From assembly GCF_007859865.1 (NCBI RefSeq), contig NZ_SJPI01000001.1:1240001-1304000 (forward strand): a stretch of DNA of 64,000 nucleotides, read 5' to 3'. Numbering within the stretch: the first letter of the stretch is position 1; each line of letters starts with the position of its first letter. The stretch comes from Rubripirellula amarantea (GTDB lineage Bacteria > Planctomycetota > Planctomycetia > Pirellulales > Pirellulaceae). The position numbers and the translations under genes are program-made. The notes below the pieces were generated by a model, which made no database searches, was not told where the DNA came from, and saw only the letters and a list, made by a program, of their open reading frames with translations. This document shows positions 1 through 7,986 of the stretch, in pieces.

Positions 1-909
1 ATTCGCCACTCGCCACTGATCAAAAAAGCTTGCTGAACGCTTGACGGGTTCTTGCGAAAGCTTGACCTTCCCTCGTCTTTTTTTATTGGCGTCTTCTTTG
101 TAAAGCTGGATTGCCTTGGGCAGACCTGGGACACCGGGGTCAGCTTCATCAACGGTATCGCCCCACAGACGCAGCGCATCGCCAGCAATCAACAGACTGC
201 TACCGCCCGCCAAACCCATCGACATCCCGACTCGTTCCCTTTGAGCGACGAGACCTTTTCCGGGGCCAGGGTCGTAAGCCTGATAGGGCCAAGCGCCTCG
301 AATATCCTGCACCCTCATCAACCACTCGGCACAAGCAGCAACCTTGCCGTAGTCCAAAGGAATTCCATTTCGATCCAACGTCCAGATAGCCAAAACCACG
401 TACTGGACCTGAGAAATATCCCCCGTGGCGTATCCTGGATACCCAAAACCTCCACCAGGCATCTGATGATCCATCAGATGATGCTGGAACGATTCCAACT
501 GAGGCTTGTATCGAGCAGCGTCCACCTCGGCCAGCAACAGCGTTGCGACGGGAATTTCGTAGTTTCGCTTGTGACCGTGCTCGCCTGCCCCATTTTCAAG
601 AGCCTTTTGCATGGCCAAAGCGGCTTGCACCCCCCGCTTCACCACCGGATTGTCGGGATCATGCCTGCATTTGTAGTGAGCGTAGGCAGCCAAAATCGGA
701 ACACCTGAATAGTCGTCAAATGACCCAGGATTGGGCATCGTCATTTTTTGACTTTCCAGGTAGGCAACCCCGCGATCGATCATCTCTTGGACCACTGGGT
801 CATCAGGCGAATAGGCGTGACTAGCAAATGGCGAAATGCCGTGCATCAGCGTGGCAAAGGCAAGGAAAACGAACCAGCCGAAAACTCGCTTCGTTTTTTG
901 AGATTGCAT
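1..909 (-). CDS. Prenyltransferase/squalene-oxidase repeat-like secreted protein (3' end cut by window)
   Basis: Reads leftward from an ATG at 907-909 and stays open for 303 codons to the window edge, so the C-terminus is missing. Residues 1-32 look like a signal peptide (basic start, hydrophobic core, then FASHAYS). The body has alternating helical segments with GGGFGYPGY near residue 155 and RGAWPYQ near 215. These resemble the glycine/aromatic repeat motifs of the alpha-toroid fold shared by squalene cyclases and prenyltransferase beta subunits. Planctomycetes carry many exported proteins of this fold with no known catalysis. No DxDD cyclase motif is visible, so an enzymatic role is not claimed. 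The family call is moderately sure; the function is unknown. Confidence 0.75.
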   Translation of the reverse strand, partial: MQSQKTKRVFGWFVFLAFATLMHGISPFASHAYSPDDPVVQEMIDRGVAYLESQKMTMPNPGSFDDYSGVPILAAYAHYKCRHDPDNPVVKRGVQAALAMQKALENGAGEHGHKRNYEIPVATLLLAEVDAARYKPQLESFQHHLMDHQMPGGGFGYPGYATGDISQVQYVVLAIWTLDRNGIPLDYGKVAACAEWLMRVQDIRGAWPYQAYDPGPGKGLVAQRERVGMSMGLAGGSSLLIAGDALRLWGDTVDEADPGVPGLPKAIQLYKEDANKKRRGKVKLSQEPVKRSASFFDQWRVAN

Positions 910-1160
910 GGGATCCAACCGAATATTTTTGGGGTCATCTAAGCAAAAGGAGACCTGACTAGCCTCAGATTGCGACGTGAACCAATTGACGAATTGTTTT
1001 ATGATACCTACCATCCGAATTAATCGCGATGAGCACCCGGACTAATCACAATCGTTTAGGGCGTGTGTTTGCTGAACAAACTCGTGTATACCGGTCGTTC
1101 AGATCATCCCGATTGAAAGATTGTCGAGTTGATTTTGCTCGGCAATGCTTTGTGATTTAC

Positions 1161-1233
1161 GGTTAGATAGCTCAGTTGGTAGAGCACGGCCCTGAAAAGG
1201 CCGGTGTCGGCGGTTCGAGCCCGCCTCTAACCA
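1161..1233 (+). tRNA. tRNA-Phe (anticodon GAA)
   Basis: Complete 73-nt cloverleaf. The acceptor GGTTAGA at 1161-1167 pairs with TCTAACC at 1226-1232, with discriminator A at 1233. The D arm is GCTC/GAGC. The anticodon stem CGGCC/GGCCG encloses the loop CTGAAAA, with anticodon GAA at 1194-1196. The T arm GGCGG-TTCGAGC-CCGCC is intact. CCA is not encoded. It stands alone, with no other tRNA nearby. Confidence 0.97.
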
Positions 1234-1375
1234 TTTTCTCTTGGGTGTCACTACGTTCACGGGCGACGAGATTACCTTCTCGCTGCCCAAATGCGTGTCT
1301 TCTTTCTTATAGGCGACATCCCCTGGTCATTGCGAACGCCGCAGGCCGTTTCTTTATGGTAAAGTCGTGCCGCAG

Positions 1376-1405
1376 AGCGGAAAACAGACATTTTCCGCTT
1401 TTTTT
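1376..1405 (+). terminator. Intrinsic terminator between tRNA-Phe and the NSS transporter
   Basis: Perfect 9-bp stem AGCGGAAAA (1376-1384) with TTTTCCGCT (1391-1399), loop CAGACA, running into seven T residues at 1399-1405. It lies 143 nt after the tRNA and 60 nt before the transporter start. It may end the tRNA transcript, or it may act as an attenuator in the transporter leader. The sequence alone does not decide this. Confidence 0.75.
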
Positions 1406-1464
1406 GGTCGCATCAAAGTCCAGCTAGCCTCACGAATCTTCCGCAAGGAAAAAGGGTCGCGGTC

Positions 1465-3210
1465 ATGAAAGACTCGCCTTACCAGCCGCCGTCGGACAAT
1501 CCCGGTGACAACAACGATTCCGCCGACAACGATTCCATTGCCAATCACCAGGACAACATGGACTCAGAGCACACGAATTCGCAAAGCGAAACCAGCGATA
1601 ACGCTGGCTCTGCGGATTATATCCCGAAGGAGCAATGGGGATCGCGAATTGGAGTCATCCTGGCGGTTGCCGGATCAGCTGTGGGCCTGGGCAATTTCCT
1701 GCGATTTCCCGGTCAAGCGGCGCAAAATGGCGGGGGAGCATTCTTGCTTCCCTACTTCATCTCGCTTCTAGTCCTGGGCATCCCGTTGTGCTGGGCCGAA
1801 TGGACGATGGGACGGTTCTCGGGAGTCCGGGGATTTCACTCGGCACCAGGCGTATTTAGCATCGCGTGCCGGAACGCGAAGGCACGCTACCTAAGTGTCT
1901 TTGCCTTGTTAATCCCGCTGGTGATCTACATGTATTATATCGTGATCGAGGCATGGTGCCTTGGTTACGCCTGGAACTACGCCACGGGCAACCTGATGCT
2001 TGGCGCCGACCCAGACGCCTACACAGGGTTCTTCAACGATTTTGTTGGTGCTGAACAGGACGGATACACGTTTGGCCCAGGCATAAAACTGCTTGGCTTC
2101 ATCGCGATCACGTTCCTTGTGAACTTCGTCTTGATTTATCGCGGAGTTTCCAAAGGCATTGAGACGTTTTGCAAGTTCGCCATCCCCCTGATGACGATTT
2201 GTGCGATTTGCGTGTTGTGTCGAGTCCTGACTTTGCCTCGCGACCAAGTCATGGCGGGCTTGGGGTTCATGTGGAATCCCAAACCCGAAGCACTGCTTAA
2301 TTCACAGACTTGGCTGGCCGCTTCGAGCCAAATTTTCTTTAGTCTGTCGGTCGGCTTTGGCGTGATCATTAACTACTCGAGCTACCTGTCAAAGAAAGAC
2401 GACGTCGTTCTGAGTGGTCTCACCGCATGCAGCATGAACGAGTTTTTCGAAGTCTGTTTGGGCGGAATGATTACGATTCCCGCTGCTTTCATTTTTCTGG
2501 GTGTCAGTGCGGCCAGCTTTACTACGTTCGGACTTGGCTTCAACGCCCTCCCCAACGTATTTGCTCAGATGCCAGCGGGACAACTGTTTGGATTCCTGTG
2601 GTTCTTCATGCTGTTCCTGGCGGCAATCACCAGCAGTCTGTCGATGCTGCAACCGGTCATCGCTTTCCTAGAAGAGGGCTTTGGACTTGAGCGAAGAGCA
2701 TCGGCTTCCATCCTCGGTATCATCGCGCTGTCGGGAACGATGTTCGTCGTCTACTTTTCAGCCGGTTTGACCGCGCTGGACACGTTCGATTTCTGGGTGG
2801 GTACATTCCTGATTTTCGTGCTCGCGATGGTCCAAGCAGTGATCTACGGCTGGGTCTTTGGAATCAAACGGGGTGCCTACGAATCTTCGATTGGCGCCTA
2901 CATCAAGATCCCAACGCCCGTGCATTACCTTTTGAAATACATCGTCCCGGTATACCTAGGCGTGATCTTCATTGCATTCATTTACCAAAGCGTTTTCGAC
3001 AGCGTGAATGCTGAAACCGGCGAAGTGAAAGAGGGATACCTCAAAGCCGTTCTGAACAATGAGGTAGCGTTGATGTCTGTGATCTTCCTGACTGGCGTGA
3101 CAGCGTTGCTATTGATCCTGATTCACCTCGCTGGCAAACGCTGGGAAGCCGACGGCCGAATGGCAGCGGCGATTGAATCAGCGTCCTTTCCCACCAAACC
3201 TGGAAACTAG
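1465..3210 (+). CDS. Sodium-dependent NSS/SNF-family transporter
   Basis: Secondary symporter of the neurotransmitter:sodium symporter family (LeuT fold), importing an amino acid or similar solute with Na+ across the inner membrane. The first membrane helix carries the family signature [16 protein letters not shown] near residues 73-88, the unwound region that binds substrate and sodium. About twelve hydrophobic segments follow. At 581 residues it is longer than a typical bacterial NSS (about 450-520). The excess includes a 55-residue hydrophilic tail rich in Asp, Asn and Ser at the N-terminus. A putative small subunit begins 3 nt after the stop. The substrate cannot be read from the sequence; pairing with a MetS-like peptide suggests Met/Ala-type substrates, which is inference. 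Confidence 0.93.
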   Translation: MKDSPYQPPSDNPGDNNDSADNDSIANHQDNMDSEHTNSQSETSDNAGSADYIPKEQWGSRIGVILAVAGSAVGLGNFLRFPGQAAQNGGGAFLLPYFISLLVLGIPLCWAEWTMGRFSGVRGFHSAPGVFSIACRNAKARYLSVFALLIPLVIYMYYIVIEAWCLGYAWNYATGNLMLGADPDAYTGFFNDFVGAEQDGYTFGPGIKLLGFIAITFLVNFVLIYRGVSKGIETFCKFAIPLMTICAICVLCRVLTLPRDQVMAGLGFMWNPKPEALLNSQTWLAASSQIFFSLSVGFGVIINYSSYLSKKDDVVLSGLTACSMNEFFEVCLGGMITIPAAFIFLGVSAASFTTFGLGFNALPNVFAQMPAGQLFGFLWFFMLFLAAITSSLSMLQPVIAFLEEGFGLERRASASILGIIALSGTMFVVYFSAGLTALDTFDFWVGTFLIFVLAMVQAVIYGWVFGIKRGAYESSIGAYIKIPTPVHYLLKYIVPVYLGVIFIAFIYQSVFDSVNAETGEVKEGYLKAVLNNEVALMSVIFLTGVTALLLILIHLAGKRWEADGRMAAAIESASFPTKPGN

Positions 3211-3213
3211 ACC

Positions 3214-3324
3214 ATGACGTTAACTACAGGTGGAATGATCGTGATGCTACTTTCCATCAGCGGAGTGCTTTTGCTGCTGGGATTTTGCTTGTTCAAAGTC
3301 TTTACTTTGCCGCCGGTCAAGTAG
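3214..3324 (+). CDS. Small membrane peptide, probable MetS-type NSS small subunit
   Basis: A 36-codon frame starting with ATG 3 nt after the transporter stop and ending TAG at 3322-3324. The peptide begins MTLTTGGMIVMLL, has one strongly hydrophobic helix over residues 8-31, and ends in KVFTLPPVK. Many bacterial NSS transporters are followed by a one-helix peptide of 30-60 residues (MetS in the MetPS methionine importer of Corynebacterium), and this matches in size, topology and position. Standard gene callers would probably miss it. The next gene follows after 2 nt, suggesting one transcript. Confidence rests on context, since peptides this short carry little family signal. Confidence 0.72.
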   Translation: MTLTTGGMIVMLLSISGVLLLLGFCLFKVFTLPPVK

Positions 3325-3326
3325 CT

Positions 3327-4637
3327 GTGACGCGGCCCATTGTTGTCATCAACGTCGTCGGCCTGACACCCCGACTGTTACCGCACGCGCCGCGGATCTC
3401 AGCTTTGGGCGCATCGAGAGCTTGGACCAGTCCGCTGCCTGCGGTCACAAGCACGTCCCAAGCAACGATGTTGACAGGGCTTTCTCCTCGCGAACACGGA
3501 ATCGTAGGCAATGGTTGGTTTTATCGAGACACGCAAGAGATCCGTTTCTGGCAGCAAGCCAGTTCGCTAGTCCAAGGCCCCAAGTTCTACGACGGCGTCG
3601 AGACCGCCAAAATGTTCTGGTGGTTCAATCAATCGTCAGGCGTGAAGTATTCAGCGACTCCGAAACCGCACTACGGGTGCGACGGGTCAAAAGTCTTTGA
3701 CATCATCGACAATACCGGATGCGATTTGACTCGCAAACTTGGCCCGTTTCCATTCTTCTCCTTTTGGGGCCCCAACGCGGGGCTTCCCGCCTCGGACTGG
3801 ATCGCGAAAGCCACAGCCGCCGTGATTCGAAAACAGAAGCCGTCCCTTACGCTCGCCTATTTGCCACACCTGGATTACGACTACCAACGCTTTGACGTGC
3901 AAGACGTCGCAAGGGTCGCCGAAGTTGATCGTTGCGCTGGCGAAATCATCGACGCGGCAAATGAAATCGGAGCGATAGTAATTGCGGTAAGCGAGTACGG
4001 CCTTGGTGCGGTGTCACGACCTGTTCACCTCAATCGCGAACTCCGCCGACGCGATTGGTTGACGGTCCGCGATGGACCGTTTGGTGAAATGCTGCTTCCT
4101 GGTGAATCAGAAGTATTCGCCGTCGCCGATCATCAACTTGCACACGTTTACGTTCGCAACCGAGACCTCATCCCCGAGGTTCGGCGAGAACTTGAGTCGA
4201 TCGACGGCGTGGCTGCGGTCATCAATCCTGGCGACATCGAACTGGACCATCCCCGCAGTGGCGAGCTGATTGCATTGGCCGACTCGGATGCCTGGTTTAC
4301 CTATTACTACTGGCTCGACAACCAGCGAGCCCCGGACTTTGCCAGCACCGTTGATATCCATCGCAAGCCTGGATACGACCCGTGTGAATTGTTCATGACG
4401 AGTAAAGTGCGAGCGATCGGACGTGTTGCTCAGAAAAAACTGGGAATGCGATACAAGATGGATGTCATTCCGCTCGACGCCACACTTGTCAAAGGCAGCC
4501 ACGGTTTGCACCCAAGCGATGACAGCGATGGCCCTTTGATCGTCGGCCCGGGTGACCTACCCGATGACATGCGAGGTTTCGCCGACTACGCGACCAACCT
4601 ACTTCGCGGCGGTGCTAATGATGAACAGCCCCGTTGA
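3327..4637 (+). CDS. Alkaline-phosphatase-superfamily phosphodiesterase/nucleotide pyrophosphatase-like protein
   Basis: Metal-dependent hydrolase of the type I phosphodiesterase/nucleotide pyrophosphatase group. The probable nucleophile region is TSTSQATMLTGLSPREHG (residues about 46-63 from the GTG start), equivalent to the Thr/Ser nucleophile motif of NPP enzymes. Downstream YLPHLDYDYQRF supplies Asp/His metal ligands, and a later HGLHPSD adds a His. The usual SDHGM is replaced by SEYGLG, so one metal site may differ. GTG at 3327 gives the N-terminus VTRPIVVINVVGLTP, a natural first strand for this fold. A TTG at 3285 is in frame but would overlap the small transporter peptide. No signal peptide is seen, so it is probably cytosolic. 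The substrate is unknown. Confidence 0.82.
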   Translation: MTRPIVVINVVGLTPRLLPHAPRISALGASRAWTSPLPAVTSTSQATMLTGLSPREHGIVGNGWFYRDTQEIRFWQQASSLVQGPKFYDGVETAKMFWWFNQSSGVKYSATPKPHYGCDGSKVFDIIDNTGCDLTRKLGPFPFFSFWGPNAGLPASDWIAKATAAVIRKQKPSLTLAYLPHLDYDYQRFDVQDVARVAEVDRCAGEIIDAANEIGAIVIAVSEYGLGAVSRPVHLNRELRRRDWLTVRDGPFGEMLLPGESEVFAVADHQLAHVYVRNRDLIPEVRRELESIDGVAAVINPGDIELDHPRSGELIALADSDAWFTYYYWLDNQRAPDFASTVDIHRKPGYDPCELFMTSKVRAIGRVAQKKLGMRYKMDVIPLDATLVKGSHGLHPSDDSDGPLIVGPGDLPDDMRGFADYATNLLRGGANDEQPR

Positions 4638-4646
4638 TCAAGCTCG

Positions 4647-5678
4647 CTAAGACATGACGCGTTCGCGGTTGTCGATCACAGGAAAATACTCGTCCACCAC
4701 CGCATAGAACTCTTCGGCACTAGAAACCTTGGCGACGTGCATCCGGAAGAATCTCGCACCATGCTTACCTTGCGCGTAACAGCACGCGTACTTTCGCATC
4801 AGCACGGTGCCCTTCTCTTCACCGAAACGATCCACCACCAACTTATAGTGATTAAGCATCACGTCGCGTTGCTGTTGCATCGTTGGATCTGGAGGAATCG
4901 GTTCTCCACGCAACGCTGCAGCGGCTTGGGCAAAGAGCCAAGGTTTACCCAAACAAGCTCTCGCAATCATGACCCCGTCGACATCATAGTTTTCAAACGC
5001 AGCAACCACCTTCTCGGCCGAATCCAAGTCGCCATTTCCAATGAGCGGGATGTTGCGAAGGTGAGATTTGATTTCGCTGATTCGATCCCAATCGGCATTG
5101 CCTCGAAACATGTCCTTGGCAGTCCGACCATGGACGGTCAACGCAGCGGCCCCAGCTTCTTCAACGACCTGGGCGACCTCGTTGCAATTGACGCTTTCAG
5201 GCGAGCAGCCTAATCGAATCTTGGCCGTAACAGGCGTCGGAGCACAAGCTTTGACCAGTTGGCTAATGATGGCATGCATGCGTTTAGGCTCGCGAAGCAA
5301 GTAGCTTCCGCTGTGCGCCTTCTCGGTCACCTGACGCACCGGACAACCAAAATTAATATCGACGACACTGACGCGATACTCCTCAGCCAAACGACGCCCC
5401 ACCTTCGCCATCGTCTCGGGGTCGTTGTCCCAAATCTGTACAGCCAACGGCCGAGCTTCTTCAGCCACGCCCCACAAGCGATCGGGGTGCTCGGCTTCAT
5501 GCTCATCGAGCCAAACGAAACCACGAGCGTTTACCATTTCGGTTGCCAACAGCCCCGCCCCGCCGAATCCGCGTACGATTTCGCGGAAAGCGGCATTCGT
5601 GAACCCAGCCATCGGAGCTTGCAGAATCGGCGGATCGATAACGAGGTCACCGATGCGAAGGGGCGGAGGCGTTTTCAC
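4647..5678 (-). CDS. tRNA-dihydrouridine synthase (DusB-like)
   Basis: FMN-dependent TIM-barrel reductase that converts specific tRNA uridines to dihydrouridine with NADPH. The protein has 343 residues, normal for Dus. It opens with the FMN-binding strand PPILQAPMAGFTNAAFRE, includes DINFGCPVRQVT with the catalytic Cys near residue 110, and then TAKIRLG with the flavin-contacting Lys. VHGRTAKDMFRGNADW and IPLIGNGDL are the usual phosphate- and flavin-binding segments. It is convergent with the preceding hydrolase gene (9-nt gap). The Dus subfamily is assigned only loosely. Confidence 0.93.
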   Translation of the reverse strand: MKTPPPLRIGDLVIDPPILQAPMAGFTNAAFREIVRGFGGAGLLATEMVNARGFVWLDEHEAEHPDRLWGVAEEARPLAVQIWDNDPETMAKVGRRLAEEYRVSVVDINFGCPVRQVTEKAHSGSYLLREPKRMHAIISQLVKACAPTPVTAKIRLGCSPESVNCNEVAQVVEEAGAAALTVHGRTAKDMFRGNADWDRISEIKSHLRNIPLIGNGDLDSAEKVVAAFENYDVDGVMIARACLGKPWLFAQAAAALRGEPIPPDPTMQQQRDVMLNHYKLVVDRFGEEKGTVLMRKYACCYAQGKHGARFFRMHVAKVSSAEEFYAVVDEYFPVIDNRERVMS

Positions 5679-5749
5679 GGAACAGAAACTCTTGGGGAAT
5701 GGTTTAGCGACCCGAATGGATTAGCAGAGACATTCCGGGTCAAGGAATT

Positions 5750-7543
5750 CTACTCATAACCGCTCAGTTCGAGCCACTTTGCTTCCGCTTCTTCGATTTC
5801 GACGCGAAGTTCTTCGATCCGAGTGTGCAGCTTCATCGCCTCGTCAGGGTTCGTCTCAGTCGACATTTTCGTGTCGAGCTTCTTTCGTTCATCATCCAAA
5901 CGGGCAATTTTCTTCTCTAGATTCTTGATTTCCTTCTCGGTCTTCCGCTGATCCTGTTTCTCTTTGCGGTAATCTCCGACGCTCGTTTTGCCGGCGGACT
6001 TGCCTCCGGCGGCAGTTCCGGAACGCTCACGTTCGCCTTCGTCGATTTCACCTTCGACGCTTTCGAGGTAGCTGTCGTAGTTACCGAAGTACAATTTCAC
6101 TCGTCCATCGCGGACCTCGACCACGTGAGTCGCCACTCGTCGCACAAAGTGACGATCGTGGCTCGTGAAGATCACGGTTCCTTTGTAGCTGTCCAAAGCC
6201 GTGGCCAAAGCCTCAACCGTCTCGACATCCAAGTGGTTCCCCGGTTCGTCGAGTACGAGCACGTTGGCAGTACCTAACAACAAGCTTGCCATACACAACC
6301 GCGCGCGTTCGCCACCGCTGAGCACCTTAACTTTCTTTTGGATGTGTTCATCGCGAAACAACAATGCGCCGGCCATCGCCAGCAAATCCTGCCGCACCAG
6401 ATTGCTGTCGGAGTTGTATTCGAGGTGTTCGATGACTGTTTGACGCTCGTCAAGCGAAGTGTAGACGTGCTGGGCATAAGTTCCGATTTCGATGTTGTGC
6501 CCCCATTTCATCGAACCTGCGAGCGGCTCAAGTGAATGAACGAGCGTCCGCAGCAACGTCGTCTTGCCCTGACCGTTGTCACCCACGATCGCAATCCGCT
6601 GACCATGCTCGATCTCTAAGGCGATCGTGTCGGCGATGACATGCTCGGGTAGATCTTTGGTAGCCGGATAGCCAATCGCCAAACCCTCGCATCGCAGCGC
6701 CGTCCCGCTTCGAGGTTCTACCTTGGGGGCTCGAATGTAGACGGTTGGCTCATCAACTTCGATCTCGGTGGTTTGCAATTTCTCGAGCTGCTTGGCTTTG
6801 CTGCGTGCCTGAGAAGCGGTCGCTGCGCTAGCTCGGTTCTTTTCAATGAAGCGTTCGAGTTGTTTTTGCTTGGCGATCACTGTTGAGTTCACTCGTCGAT
6901 CATGCTCGCGTCGTTCTTCGCGATACTCAAGAAACGCGTCGATCTTTCCCGAGAACATGGTCAATTTGCCACGCGAAAGTTCAAGCGTTTGAGTACAGGT
7001 CGCTTTTAGGAAAGCGCGATCGTGGCTAACGATCAATGCGGCTTTACCGAAGTCACGAAGGAAGTGTTCGAGCAGGATCTGCGTCCGCAAGTCCAGAAAG
7101 TTCGTCGGCTCGTCGAGCATCAACATGTTGGGGTCATGCAGCAGAAGCGCCGCCAATTTGACTCGAGTTTGCCAACCGCCTGAAAGTGCTTTGACGGGTC
7201 CTTCCAGATAAGCTCCCTTTAATTCGAACTGCCCCGCGACTTCGCCGCACTTCCAATCCGGCTGACCACTGTCACGCATTAAGAAATCGAGTGCTGATTC
7301 GTCGGGCTTAAACGGGTCGTGTTGCCGCAGATAGCCAATCCTTAGCGAAGGATGGTGGATCACTTCGCCCTTTTCGAGCTCCTCATCACCGAGCAACGCG
7401 CGTAGAAACGTGGACTTCCCGGCTCCGTTTCGGCCAATGAAGCCAACTTTGACATCGTCGGTCAACGAAACTTCGGCTCCGTCGAGTAAAACCTGATCAC
7501 CGTAGGCTTTGTGAGCGTCTCGTACTTGAATCAGAACGGGCAT
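5750..7543 (-). CDS. ABC-F family ATPase (Uup-like)
   Basis: Soluble protein with two ABC cassettes and no membrane domain, of the ribosome-associated ABC-F class. Cassette 1 has Walker A GRNGAGKST (about residue 37), signature LSGGWQTR and Walker B LMLDEPTNFLDL. A charged linker of about 80 residues follows, corresponding to the tRNA-interaction motif. Cassette 2 has GDNGQGKTT, LSGGERARL and VLVLDEPGNHLD. The C-terminus (about 525-597) is a Lys/Glu coiled coil like the DNA-binding tail of Uup. The second D-loop region has GNHLD where TNHLD is usual. At 597 residues the length fits. Uup, EttA and YbiT types can be hard to separate, but the coiled-coil tail favours Uup. Confidence 0.92.
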   Translation of the reverse strand: MPVLIQVRDAHKAYGDQVLLDGAEVSLTDDVKVGFIGRNGAGKSTFLRALLGDEELEKGEVIHHPSLRIGYLRQHDPFKPDESALDFLMRDSGQPDWKCGEVAGQFELKGAYLEGPVKALSGGWQTRVKLAALLLHDPNMLMLDEPTNFLDLRTQILLEHFLRDFGKAALIVSHDRAFLKATCTQTLELSRGKLTMFSGKIDAFLEYREERREHDRRVNSTVIAKQKQLERFIEKNRASAATASQARSKAKQLEKLQTTEIEVDEPTVYIRAPKVEPRSGTALRCEGLAIGYPATKDLPEHVIADTIALEIEHGQRIAIVGDNGQGKTTLLRTLVHSLEPLAGSMKWGHNIEIGTYAQHVYTSLDERQTVIEHLEYNSDSNLVRQDLLAMAGALLFRDEHIQKKVKVLSGGERARLCMASLLLGTANVLVLDEPGNHLDVETVEALATALDSYKGTVIFTSHDRHFVRRVATHVVEVRDGRVKLYFGNYDSYLESVEGEIDEGERERSGTAAGGKSAGKTSVGDYRKEKQDQRKTEKEIKNLEKKIARLDDERKKLDTKMSTETNPDEAMKLHTRIEELRVEIEEAEAKWLELSGYE

Positions 7544-7986
7544 GGGAAAAGCGTAAAAACAATTGCTAGGAAAAGAAACGAAACAGGTTCACCGCGTCGG
7601 AAAACACTTAAAAGTGCACCATGTTTTGACATACAACCGGCCAGCCGAGAACCACGCCTACGCGCGAGGACCGAGTAACGGTGCAAACGGCAAAAAACGT
7701 GACAGATTGATGGTCAAAAGTCACGCCTTATGGGTACCCGCCGATTGTACGATTCTCTAAAGTAAACGAAGTGCGAGTTTGAGTAGGCTCAGGAGAGCTA
7801 GAACTCGCATTCACGCCCATACAAAATTGGCTCCTCACTGAATTCCGCTTCGCGATTTGAATCTCAATTCTCAGCCCTCCCGGATCACCTGAAAAGGACC
7901 GGGTTCTCCACCAGAGATAGGGAAGAAACCGAGAGACGGGCCTCCTACCGATACGGGCTAAGCCAACTTGGCCTGACAAAGCTGAC
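7544..7986. other. Divergent intergenic region between the ABC-F gene and sucA
   Basis: 443 bp that must hold the promoters for the leftward ABC-F gene and the rightward sucA gene. No convincing coding frame is visible; short frames here have no family resemblance. The one clear structure is a stem-loop at 7772-7809, listed separately. No sigma-70 promoter with good spacing could be assigned by eye. Confidence 0.6.
7772..7809. other. Stem-loop upstream of sucA
   Basis: A perfect 8-bp outer arm TGCGAGTT (7772-7779) pairs with AACTCGCA (7802-7809). Inside it TAGGCTC (7784-7790) pairs with GAGCTA (7795-7800) around an AGGA loop with one bulged G. Neither side has a clear T tract, so it does not look like an intrinsic terminator. 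It could be an operator-like inverted repeat or a structured element in the sucA leader. Confidence 0.4.

Noticed and set aside
1129-1157. Sigma-70-like promoter for tRNA-Phe
   Set aside because: TTGATT and GTGATT are 17 nt apart, but the -10 box would end only 3 nt before the mature tRNA, leaving no leader, and it matches consensus poorly.
7563-7760. 65-codon rightward frame in the ABC-F/sucA gap
   Set aside because: Basic, low-complexity peptide with no family resemblance, inside a region needed for divergent promoters.
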